In this document: positions 24,235 through 31,924 of the stretch, in pieces
Layout of the letters: each line of letters starts with the position of its first letter
How positions within the stretch are numbered: position 1 is the first letter of the stretch
Source: Erwinia aphidicola
GTDB lineage: Bacteria > Pseudomonadota > Gammaproteobacteria > Enterobacterales > Enterobacteriaceae
DNA length: 64,000 nucleotides
Direction of reading: 5' to 3'
NCBI RefSeq assembly: GCF_024169515.1
Contig: NZ_JAMKCQ010000001.1
Span: 1,550,001-1,614,000 of the forward strand
Translations under genes and position numbers: made by a program
The notes under the pieces: generated by a model
The model's input: the letters and a program-made list of their open reading frames with translations, nothing else
What the model was told of the DNA's origin: nothing
Databases searched by the model: none

Positions 24235-25008
24235 TCAGACAAGGTTTAGCGGCAGGCTCTCCAGCTGGTCAAACGGCAGCGGGCGGGCGAAGAAATAGCC
24301 TTGTGCGGCGCTGGCGGGGGAGTTACGCACCTGCTCCCACTCCTCTTCGGTCTCCACCCCTTCAACAATCACCCCTTTGCAGTAGCGATTGATCAGCGCC
24401 AGCAGCATGCCGAACAGGTTGCGCCCCTCTTCGCTCGCGCGCAGCAGGATAAACAGCTCGCGAGCCAGCTTAATGTAGTCGTACTTCAGCTCGGTCAGCG
24501 CCGAGAAGTTCGCCATGCCGCAGCCGAAATCGTCCAGCCACAGCGGGCCAAGCTCCGGCATCTGCGCGAAGATCGCATCCTGCGGCAGCACGTGGTGCTC
24601 GACCAGCTCAAAGCGCACCCACGGACAGCGCGCAATCAGCTGGCGAATCGTGCGGTTGTGCTGGATCTCCAGCAGCGTCGGGCCGTCGATATTGACCGAG
24701 GCCACAATCCTGGCGCTGACAAACTTATCTTCCCATTGCGCCAGCAGGTCGAGCTGCTCGGCGACGATTTGCAGGCGCTGGCTGATTTCCAGCGTGGCAA
24801 AATAAAGCTCCGGCGACACTCTCTGGCTCGGCGCGGTGGGGTGAAACACCGCAGTGAGCAACTCAATTGCCATCAGGCTGCCGTCAACCCGGTAAATCGG
24901 TTGGAAGTTATAGGAACGCTGACACTGCTGCCAGTACCCCGGTTCTTTAAGCTGCTCTTGAACAACAATTGCGTTTGGTAGCCGGTGACTGAGGCTATTC
25001 AGCACCAT
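24235..25008 (-). CDS. pdeH: EAL-domain c-di-GMP phosphodiesterase PdeH (YhjH)
   Basis: A 257-residue stand-alone EAL domain close in length and sequence to E. coli PdeH. The first motif is IELL at residues 48-51, as in E. coli, rather than EAL. Later residues are intact: SVNIDGP, FELVEH, LWLDDFGCGMANF, YDYIKLARELF and VEGVET. PdeH lowers c-di-GMP in motile cells and so restrains cellulose and YcgR braking. A TAAA-N15-GCCGATAC element at 25062-25088 is a near-perfect sigma-28 (FliA) promoter, which links it to the flagellar cascade. This gene should oppose the bcs operons downstream in the window. Confidence 0.95.
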   Translation of the reverse strand: MVLNSLSHRLPNAIVVQEQLKEPGYWQQCQRSYNFQPIYRVDGSLMAIELLTAVFHPTAPSQRVSPELYFATLEISQRLQIVAEQLDLLAQWEDKFVSARIVASVNIDGPTLLEIQHNRTIRQLIARCPWVRFELVEHHVLPQDAIFAQMPELGPLWLDDFGCGMANFSALTELKYDYIKLARELFILLRASEEGRNLFGMLLALINRYCKGVIVEGVETEEEWEQVRNSPASAAQGYFFARPLPFDQLESLPLNLV

Positions 25009-25061
25009 TATTGTGACCCTTTATCTGTGAGACCGCCTTCATATGGCATCCCGTGTTGCAA

Positions 25062-25088
25062 GTATCGGCCACGGCCCTGAGAACTTTA
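25062..25088 (-). promoter_or_regulatory. Sigma-28 (FliA) promoter of pdeH
   Basis: On the minus strand TAAA, 15 bases and GCCGATAC match the FliA consensus TAAA-N15-GCCGATAA at 11 of 12 positions. It lies about 55 bases before the pdeH start codon. Confidence 0.85.
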
Positions 25089-25215
25089 TCGGCATTACGG
25101 TCACGCCTCTGCGTTAAGTGTCACCGATATTCTGCCGCTTCAATCGCCAAAACAGGTGCCTTTTGGGGCGTTTTATCAGCAGTTGGTCACGGCTAAACCG
25201 CCATCACAATAAAAA

Positions 25216-25230
25216 TAAAACGACGTTTTA
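25216..25230. promoter_or_regulatory. KdgR-like operator before kdgK
   Basis: TAAAAC-GAC-GTTTTA is a perfect inverted repeat 64 bases before the kdgK start. It resembles the A-rich/T-rich KdgR box of pectin and 2-keto-3-deoxygluconate genes, without matching it fully. Confidence 0.4.
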
Positions 25231-25293
25231 AATCATTGACTGTTGCCCCGCGCCCGGCGAGACTGTGAGCAGATTTTTTATCGGGCGAAGACT

Positions 25294-26226
25294 ATGACGC
25301 AGCAGAAACTGGCCGTGATCGGCGAATGTATGATTGAACTCTCCCAGCAGGGCCGCGAGATGAGCCGGGGTTTTGGCGGGGATACGCTTAATACGGCGGT
25401 GTATGTTGCCCGCCAGGTGGCCCGGCAGGCGCTGCGGGTGGATTACGTCACCGCACTCGGCACCGACAGCTTCAGCCGCGAGATGATCGCCGCCTGGCAG
25501 GCGGAAGCGCTGCACACCGGCCTTATCCAGCAGATGGACAACAAGCTACCGGGCCTGTACGTGATTGAAACCGATGCCCGCGGCGAGCGCACCTTTTACT
25601 ACTGGCGCAATGACGCCGCCGCCCGCTACTGGCTGGACGGCGAACGTGCAGACGCCATCTGCCAGCAGCTGGCGCATTACGACTACCTCTACCTCAGCGG
25701 CATTAGCCTGGCTATCCTCAGCCCGTCAGCGCGCGAAAAACTGTTCGCGCTGCTCGCCGATTGCCGCGCCAACGGCGGCAAAATCATCTTCGACAATAAC
25801 TATCGTCCGCGCCTGTGGCCGAGCCGGGAAGAGGCGCAGGCCGCCTACCGGGCGATGCTGACCGTTACCGATATCGCCTTCCTGACGCTGGATGATGAAA
25901 CCCTGCTGTGGGGCGATGCGCCAGCATCCGCCGTGATTGCACGCACGCAGCAGGCCGGCGTGAGCGAAGTGGTGATCAAACGTGGAGCCGATGCCTGCCT
26001 GGTGGCCGTGGGTGATGAGCCGCTGCTGGAGGTGCCGGCGGTGCACCTGCCGCCGCAGGCGGTGGTGGATACCACGGCCGCCGGTGACTCCTTCAGCGCC
26101 GGCTATCTGGCGCTGCGGCTGACCGGAGGCAGCGCTGCCGATGCGGCCAAACGCGGTCACCTGACCGCCAGCACCGTGATCCAGCATCGCGGCGCCATCA
26201 TTCCGCGCGCGGCGATGCCGGAATAA
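25294..26226 (+). CDS. kdgK: 2-dehydro-3-deoxygluconokinase KdgK
   Basis: A 310-residue PfkB-family sugar kinase, equal in length to E. coli KdgK. It phosphorylates KDG to KDPG in uronate and pectin catabolism. Visible features are the N-terminal substrate region RGFGGDTLNTAVYVARQ and the C-terminal motif DTTAAGDSFSAGYLALRLTG near residue 260, which holds the catalytic Asp and anion hole. ATG 25294 has GAAG just upstream. A possible KdgR-type operator precedes it and a hairpin (26233-26255) follows. The synteny with pdeH and yhjJ matches E. coli. Confidence 0.95.
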   Translation: MTQQKLAVIGECMIELSQQGREMSRGFGGDTLNTAVYVARQVARQALRVDYVTALGTDSFSREMIAAWQAEALHTGLIQQMDNKLPGLYVIETDARGERTFYYWRNDAAARYWLDGERADAICQQLAHYDYLYLSGISLAILSPSAREKLFALLADCRANGGKIIFDNNYRPRLWPSREEAQAAYRAMLTVTDIAFLTLDDETLLWGDAPASAVIARTQQAGVSEVVIKRGADACLVAVGDEPLLEVPAVHLPPQAVVDTTAAGDSFSAGYLALRLTGGSAADAAKRGHLTASTVIQHRGAIIPRAAMPE

Positions 26227-26232
26227 TATTGC

Positions 26233-26255
26233 CAGGCGGCACACTCTGCCGCCTG
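26233..26255 (+). terminator. kdgK terminator hairpin
   Basis: CAGGCGGC and GCCGCCTG form an 8-bp GC-rich stem with a seven-base loop, seven bases after the kdgK stop. The following ACTTATTTA is a weak U-tract. The gap from there to 26600 is AT-rich and shows no further gene. Confidence 0.65.
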
Positions 26256-26600
26256 ACTTATTTACGCTGATTAACTCAAATTAATACTCCTCACAAACTC
26301 CTCTTCAACGCCTATTATTTACAACGTTTATTTATGGCTAAATAAACAGTTTGAGTTTAGAGAAATCTTGCAAAAAAACTAATGTAAGCGCGCGCTGAAC
26401 CCAGGCGCGCTGCTGCCTGAGCGCCTGCAGCCCTGAAAATTGAGCATATTCTGAAACTGCCTGAAACGTGCGCGAAATAGTGGACGAAAGCGACTGCAAT
26501 CGGCAATGCTTCTGCTAATTACGCCGTGACGGATATCCCGTTTATTTCTATTACGGCATCTACACTCTTATTTAAATGATAACAATAATCAGGAGCGCCC

Positions 26601-27476
26601 ATGAAAGCTGAAATATTTAATCTCTGGCCCAACGGCGATGCGCCAGGGGCCAGCGACTCACGGGCGGAGCCAAAAATTATCGATCTGGCCACACAGTATG
26701 AACCATTTGATCGCGCCGCCAGCGGCGTGCGCTGCCCGGAGCTGGCAATCTGGTATCCCGAGCAGTCGAACGGTGTAACCCTGCTGGTGGCCCCCGGCGG
26801 TGGCTATGAGCGCATCATGATCGACAAAGAGGGCAGCGCGCTGGCGATGTTCTTTAATGCGATGGGCTACACGCTGGCAGTGATGACCTATCGCCTGCCC
26901 GCGGACGGCCACCATGAAGGTGCCGATGCGCCGCTGGCCGATGCCCAGCGCGCCGTGCGCGTGCTGCGTGAGCGCGCGCTGCGCGGGCGCAACGGCGAGC
27001 GGATCGTGATGATGGGCTTCTCCGCCGGGGGCCACGTTGCCGCCAGCGCCGGGACGCGCTTTAACGAGAAGCTCTACCCGGTGCAGGATGCCGCCGATGC
27101 CCGCTCGCCGCGCCCGGATGCGCTGGTACTGATCTATCCGGTGATCAGCATGCGCGATGGCCTGGCGCACCGCGGCTCACGCCAGCAGCTGCTGGGGGAA
27201 AATCCGGGGCAGCAGGAGATTGATGCATACTCGATGGAGACGCGGGTCAGCGACAGGACGCCGCAAACGCTGCTGATCCACGCAGTGGATGATGAGTCGG
27301 TGCCGGTGAATAACAGCATGGTGATGTTCAGCGCGCTGCGCGAGCACAAGGTGCCGTGCGAGCTGCATTTCTATGAGAAAGGCGGCCACGGCTTCGGCAT
27401 CCGCAACGTCGCCGACCTGCCGCTCGCCAGCTGGCCCATGCTGGTCAACGAATGGCTGCGCGCCCGTATCTGGTGA
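26601..27476 (+). CDS. Alpha/beta hydrolase, acetyl-esterase-like
   Basis: A 291-residue cytoplasmic alpha/beta hydrolase without a signal peptide. The oxyanion segment VAPGGGY precedes the nucleophile elbow GFSAGGH (near residue 140). The acid Asp lies in HAVDDESVP (near 232) and the His in KGGHGFGIR (near 260). The order matches bacterial acetylxylan/carbohydrate esterases of the BD-FAE/Axe type. Its place beside kdgK suggests deacetylation of plant-derived oligosaccharides, but that is inference. The ATG has AGGAG seven bases upstream. A repeat array follows it. Confidence 0.82.
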   Translation: MKAEIFNLWPNGDAPGASDSRAEPKIIDLATQYEPFDRAASGVRCPELAIWYPEQSNGVTLLVAPGGGYERIMIDKEGSALAMFFNAMGYTLAVMTYRLPADGHHEGADAPLADAQRAVRVLRERALRGRNGERIVMMGFSAGGHVAASAGTRFNEKLYPVQDAADARSPRPDALVLIYPVISMRDGLAHRGSRQQLLGENPGQQEIDAYSMETRVSDRTPQTLLIHAVDDESVPVNNSMVMFSALREHKVPCELHFYEKGGHGFGIRNVADLPLASWPMLVNEWLRARIW

Positions 27477-27498
27477 TACAAACGGCAGAGCAACAGGT

Positions 27499-27920
27499 AC
27501 GGGTCGACCCGTGGCGGTGATTCGCAATAACGGGCTGACCGAAAAAGAGGGTCAGCCCCTACAAATACGAGGTTGCCCCTGCCGATAGTATTGGGTGACA
27601 GAAACGGCAGAGTGATCTGCAATAACGGGCTGACCGAAAAAGAGGGTCAGCCCCTACAGATACGAGGTTGCCGCTGCCGATAGTATTGGGTGACAGAAAC
27701 GGCAGAGTGATCTGCAATAACGGGCTGACCGAAAAAGAGGGTCAGCCCCTACAAATACGAGGTTGCCCCTGCCGATACAACGCATGGCTGGGCGCCCGGA
27801 TTGGATAATACAGACGGCAGAGTAACAGGCAGGTAGGGGTCGACCCTTTTTTTCGGTCGACCCGTGGCGGTGATTCACAATAACGGGCTGACCGAAAAAG
27901 AGGGTCAGCCCCTACAGGGT
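27499..27920. repeat. 95-bp tandem repeat built from REP-like hairpins
   Basis: A 95-bp unit starts at 27525, 27620 and 27715 (the third partial). Each holds a stem GGGCTGACC/GGTCAGCCC ending in CTAC, then AAATACGAGG, CTGCCGATAGTATTGGG and ACGGCAGAG. The array is bordered by a loop-less stem ACGGGTCGACCCGT at 27499 and by a full GTAG-headed GGGTCGACC hairpin at 27833-27863. A final GGGCTGACC unit follows, ending at 27916. It fills the gap between the hydrolase gene and yhjJ. Confidence 0.9.
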
Positions 27921-27935
27921 ATTGGCCCGCGATGA

Positions 27936-29426
27936 TTACTGCGGTGGCGTGGTGCTGTCGCCGGACGGAGCGGCTGCGGCATCGGATGCTGCAGCGGGCG
28001 CAGGCTCTGGCGTCATAATCTTCTGCCAGCTCTCCTGCAGCGCCTTGACGTTAGTTTCCGGCTCGCCCGGCGGCTGCATCAGCACCATCGTCATATCCTG
28101 CGTCAGCTGCTGGCGCAGCTCCTGGTTCAGCATATCCAGCGTCAGACCTGACAGGAACTGCTGACGCAGCTTCTGATACTGCTCCGGCGCGATATCCACC
28201 ACCGCATTCTGCTGAGAACGCAGACGCTGGCTCATCAGGACATCGGTATCGGTGCGCGCGTAGGTGGCGAACAGCTTGTTCAGCTCGCTGTTCTTCTGCC
28301 CAATCAGCGCATCAAACTCCTGCTGAGACAGACCCTTATCACGAATGTTGACCATCTCTTTGGCTATCAGCGTCAGGTTACTGTTCAGCGAGGCATTGTC
28401 GGCATCCAGGTTGATGGCGCACTGCGCACGCTGGTACAGCACGCGGCAGTCAAAGCCCACCTGCATGCCCTGGGTTTTGTTATCGCTCAGCACCTTCTGC
28501 ACATGCCAGAACAGCGCCTCACGCGCCAGATCGCTCTGCCAGTAACGCAGCAGGTTTTGCGACTCGCGGATCGGCTGCCATGGCGTATCCCACACCAGCG
28601 ACAGGCGGTCCTGGCTGAGGGTGCTGTTTGCCAGGTTGATCGGCTGCGGCAGCAGCGGGGAGAGCGTTGGCATCGCGGAAGGCTGTTCGCGCTTGCCTTC
28701 CAGCGGCGAAAACACTTTGTTGATCTGTTCAGACAGGCTGCGGCTGTCGACGTTGCCGACGACAAACAGCGTCATGGCATCCGGGGTGTACCACTGCTTA
28801 TAGAAGGCATTGAGCGCGGCGAGATCCACCGGCACTTTTACCGGGGAAGCGGGGTCGTGGGCCAGCATGGAGGAGCCTTTCAGCCGGTAGCGCCACCAGG
28901 TATCCTGCGGATTGCCCGGCCAGGTGGCAATCGGATCATCCGCATTATTGGCGGTATTGACCACTTCTTCATTAATGGTCATTTTACCCGCCGTTGCCGC
29001 CAGCCAGGTCAGCGCTTCTTTCACTAATTCCGGGCGGTTGTTCGGCAGGCTGAGGTTGTAGAGCGTGTAGTCGTAGGAGGTGATGGCCGGCGGCATCGGG
29101 TGCTGCGGGTCCATACTCTGCTGCCACAGCGAGCGCTGCTGCGCGGGATCGAGCGCGGCATTATGCACCAGCGCAAGGCGCGGCAGTAAATGGCTGTAGC
29201 CGGCCTGCTGGGCGCTCTCCACCAGCGAACCGGTGTTGACCATCAGGCGAATCTCAACGCGATCGCTTGGGCGCTGAGGGGTTGTGAGTAGCTGCCAGCT
29301 GAAACCGTTATCCAGCTTGCCCTGCTGCCAGGCAGGATCGGGTTGGAGAGTTTCGGCCTGCACAGTCAGGCTGGCCGCAGCCAGCAATATTCCACCAACT
29401 AATAAACGAATTCTGGTGCCCTGCAT
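27936..29426 (-). CDS. yhjJ: YhjJ, M16-peptidase-like periplasmic protein, catalytically degenerate
   Basis: A 496-residue precursor with a signal peptide (cleavage after TVQAE near residue 25), matching E. coli YhjJ in length and synteny. It has two M16 (insulinase/pitrilysin) half-domains: the N-terminal one with LDNGFSWQLL and NTGSLVE, the C-terminal one from about residue 190. The zinc motif HxxEH is replaced by HLLPR, so it cannot be a normal metallopeptidase. It may act as a binding or partner subunit. The ATG has AGGGG six bases upstream. The C-terminus is Ala/Pro/Ser-rich and probably flexible. Confidence 0.93.
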   Translation of the reverse strand: MQGTRIRLLVGGILLAAASLTVQAETLQPDPAWQQGKLDNGFSWQLLTTPQRPSDRVEIRLMVNTGSLVESAQQAGYSHLLPRLALVHNAALDPAQQRSLWQQSMDPQHPMPPAITSYDYTLYNLSLPNNRPELVKEALTWLAATAGKMTINEEVVNTANNADDPIATWPGNPQDTWWRYRLKGSSMLAHDPASPVKVPVDLAALNAFYKQWYTPDAMTLFVVGNVDSRSLSEQINKVFSPLEGKREQPSAMPTLSPLLPQPINLANSTLSQDRLSLVWDTPWQPIRESQNLLRYWQSDLAREALFWHVQKVLSDNKTQGMQVGFDCRVLYQRAQCAINLDADNASLNSNLTLIAKEMVNIRDKGLSQQEFDALIGQKNSELNKLFATYARTDTDVLMSQRLRSQQNAVVDIAPEQYQKLRQQFLSGLTLDMLNQELRQQLTQDMTMVLMQPPGEPETNVKALQESWQKIMTPEPAPAAASDAAAAPSGDSTTPPQ

Positions 29427-29622
29427 GTGAACCCCTACTCAATCACAAACCAAAAAATTATCACTGGCGATCTACTGCCTGCCGTTATCGCGCGTACGCA
29501 CGTTCAGGAAGCGACTGTTCTTAATATAAATAGCGAATGGAACAGTTTGTTAGACCACACATCGGCGGGGATGTCACACCGCAGAATGAAAAATCATAAA
29601 AATAGCTTGGGGGTTATTATGC

Positions 29623-29659
29623 AAATGCCCGTCGTGAGGGCAAGTCACGACGGGCATTT
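29623..29659. terminator. Perfect 15-bp inverted repeat after dctA
   Basis: AAATGCCCGTCGTGA pairs perfectly with its inverse across a seven-base loop, 40 bases past the dctA stop. The long GC-rich stem bordered by AAA/TTT on both sides is a likely bidirectional terminator. Confidence 0.75.
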
Positions 29660-29698
29660 GGGGCAATATTTAATGAATTAAGCACTTATGCCGTGATA

Positions 29699-30973
29699 TC
29701 AGGCCGTTTTTTCAGCTTTTTTTCCCGCGTTCAACGTCTCTTTCATCTGCGTCTCATCCAGCTGGCCAACCCATTTCGCCACAAACACCGTCGCCACACC
29801 GTTACCGATCAGGTTAGTCAGCGCACGCGCTTCGGACATAAAGCGGTCGATACCAAGGATCAGCGCCAGCCCGGCCACCGGCAGGTGCCCGACTGCGGAC
29901 AGCGTAGCCGCCAGGACGATAAAGCCACTCCCCGTCACGCCCGCGGCGCCTTTCGAGGAGAGCAGCAGCACCACCAGCAGGGTGATCTGATGCCAGATAT
30001 CCATATGGCTGTTGGTCGCCTGGGCGATAAACACCGCCGCCATGGTCAGATAAATCGAGGTGCCATCAAGGTTGAATGAGTAGCCGGTAGGAATAACCAG
30101 CCCCACCACCGATTTTTTACAGCCGAGCTTTTCCATCTTATCCAGCATGCGCGGCAGCGCGGATTCGGAAGAGGAAGTCCCCAGCACAATCAGCAGCTCT
30201 TCTCTGATGTAGGCGATAAATTTGAAGATGTTAAAGCCGACCATACGGGCAATCAGCCCCAGCACCACCACCACAAACAGCGCGCAGGTAATATAGAAGC
30301 AGATAATCAGCTGGCCGAGCTGCACCAGCGAGCCAACGCCATATTTACCGATGGTGAAGGCCATGGCACCAAATGCCCCGATCGGCGCCAGGCGCATGAT
30401 CATGTTGATGATGCCGAAAATCACCTTGGAGAAGCTGTCGATAAAGTTAAACACCAGCGTGCCTTTGTCGCCCAGGCGGTGCAGCGCGAAGCCGAACATG
30501 ATGGCGAACAGCAGCACCTGCAGGATGTTGCCGCTGGCGAAGGCGCCAATCACGCTGCTGGGGATGACATCCAGCAGGAAGGCGATCACGCCCTGCTGCT
30601 CTGCCTGCTGGGCATACATCGCCACCGCTTTGGCATCCAGCGTCGACGGGTCAACGTTCATCCCTACGCCCGGCTGCAGCACGTTAACCACCACCAGGCC
30701 GATAATCAGGGCAATGGTGCTGACGATTTCAAAGTAGAGCAGCGCGACCGCACCGGTACGGCCGACCGCTTTCATGCTCTCCATTCCGGCGATGCCGGTC
30801 ACCACGGTACAGAAGATCACCGGGGCAATAATCATTTTGATCAGCTTGACGAAGGCATCGCCCAGCGGCTTCATCTGCGCGCCCAGCTCAGGATAGAAAT
30901 GGCCCAGAAGCACGCCAATGGCGATGGCAGTCAGCACCTGGAAATAGAGACTTTTGAACAGGGATTTTTTCAT
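29699..30973 (-). CDS. dctA: C4-dicarboxylate:H+ symporter DctA
   Basis: A 424-residue SLC1-family (DAACS) transporter that takes up succinate, fumarate, malate and aspartate aerobically. It starts [28 protein letters not shown], as E. coli DctA does, with matching length (428). The hairpin-loop segment [14 protein letters not shown], the TM7 motif NLDGTSIY, the second serine/glycine-rich loop [13 protein letters not shown] and the TM8 segment [18 protein letters not shown] are all intact. The upstream in-frame extension to 31081 lacks DctA sequence. It precedes yhjJ on the same strand but is separated from it by a terminator. Confidence 0.97.
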   Translation of the reverse strand: MKKSLFKSLYFQVLTAIAIGVLLGHFYPELGAQMKPLGDAFVKLIKMIIAPVIFCTVVTGIAGMESMKAVGRTGAVALLYFEIVSTIALIIGLVVVNVLQPGVGMNVDPSTLDAKAVAMYAQQAEQQGVIAFLLDVIPSSVIGAFASGNILQVLLFAIMFGFALHRLGDKGTLVFNFIDSFSKVIFGIINMIMRLAPIGAFGAMAFTIGKYGVGSLVQLGQLIICFYITCALFVVVVLGLIARMVGFNIFKFIAYIREELLIVLGTSSSESALPRMLDKMEKLGCKKSVVGLVIPTGYSFNLDGTSIYLTMAAVFIAQATNSHMDIWHQITLLVVLLLSSKGAAGVTGSGFIVLAATLSAVGHLPVAGLALILGIDRFMSEARALTNLIGNGVATVFVAKWVGQLDETQMKETLNAGKKAEKTA

Positions 30974-31177
30974 AAGGTATCCGTTAACGGCTGAATTGCT
31001 GTTGTTATAATCAGTGACAGCGCGAAAGTAACATCCAGTTAACAGGATTAATATAGCCCGACCAGGCCCGGCGGCTTCCATAACCTGGTTTTATGAGCTG
31101 AATCACTTCAGCCCCGACTTGTATAACTAAAGAAAGTGAAATGGCGCCTAATCAATTCAATATGACGCTTTTAGCAA

Positions 31178-31663
31178 CTAACTGGCGTTTTCGTCGCTGG
31201 AGTCCAGGTTATGACGAACCCATTCACGCTGCTTTTTCTTGTTCTGCGGTGTCTTCTGACCCATGGGCAAAAACATCAGGTCGTGATAGATCAACGCTTC
31301 TATAACTGCCCGTTCATATCTTTGCTGGTCAACGATCATGCCCTGAAATGTCACGATCACCAACGGATCGACTTCACCCGTTTTGAGTAAGCGAGCATGG
31401 TACAGGCCCGTATAGTCGGGGGATGAGCCAGCGACAGAATTACTGTCTTTGGCCAGAGGGTAGTGAGCGGAATAGCCGTGCGAGGATGGGTCGTAGATTT
31501 CAATATAGCCCTGCTGCTCCCAGACATCCTGGAGATCGAGCAAAGCATCTTCATAATATTGCTGGTCTTCTGCGTCATAACCGAACTTCGCACTGGTCGA
31601 CGCAAATTTTACCGCAATCTCGAGACGTGCAAAATAAAAGCGCTTAGGTTGATGTTTGCCCAA
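31178..31663 (-). CDS. Unrecognised 161-residue protein, second gene of a two-gene cassette
   Basis: A TTG start at 31663 with AGGAAGG upstream is favoured; a GTG at 31705 would extend it by 14 residues. The protein is hydrophilic and acidic-aromatic, with DAEDQQYYEDALLDLQDVWEQQGY, a YTGLYHARLL strand-like segment and a basic C-terminus (KTPQNKKKQREWVRHN). No family is recognised and no catalytic motif is clear. It overlaps the 57-residue gene upstream by 20 bases, indicating coupled expression. Base composition is visibly lower in GC than neighbouring dctA and pdeK, suggesting recent gain. Confidence 0.65.
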   Translation of the reverse strand: MGKHQPKRFYFARLEIAVKFASTSAKFGYDAEDQQYYEDALLDLQDVWEQQGYIEIYDPSSHGYSAHYPLAKDSNSVAGSSPDYTGLYHARLLKTGEVDPLVIVTFQGMIVDQQRYERAVIEALIYHDLMFLPMGQKTPQNKKKQREWVRHNLDSSDENAS

Positions 31664-31817
31664 TGCGATATCCTTCCTGGATAAAATCTTTACGGCGCAT
31701 CTCACGAAGCTGCTCGCGGCGCTCTTCCCTTGTTCCTGTCAGCTGAACAGATCCAGCTTTTTGTGCATCAGACAGAGCTTGAATAATCTCTTTCTGAGTC
31801 AGATTTTTTGCAGGCAT
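31644..31817 (-). CDS. Unrecognised 57-residue helical protein, first gene of a two-gene cassette
   Basis: The ATG follows a perfect AGGAGGTGAT ribosome-binding site. The product is charged and mostly helical (TQKEIIQALSDAQKAG, then TREERREQLREMRRKDF). Its 3' end overlaps the start of the 161-residue gene in another frame. The small-then-larger overlapping pair resembles toxin-antitoxin or prophage-remnant layouts, but no family is identified. It is too short to be found by usual ORF cut-offs. Confidence 0.6.
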   Translation of the reverse strand: MPAKNLTQKEIIQALSDAQKAGSVQLTGTREERREQLREMRRKDFIQEGYRIGQTST

Positions 31818-31924
31818 ATCACCTCCTGATGCAAGTTGCTGAATAATTGTACACCAGCCATCCTCGCTTTGTCATTGGCGTTGCATCTTTTATATGCAAA
31901 ATCAGTGAGTGAAATAGCAGGATT

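Noticed and set aside
27499..27920. Possible CRISPR array or insertion-sequence remnant
   Set aside because: The 95-bp units are identical throughout, with no spacers, transposase fragment or terminal inverted repeats.
29427..29681. 84-codon plus-strand ORF between yhjJ and dctA
   Set aside because: It reads through the perfect 15-bp terminator hairpin and has no ribosome-binding site.
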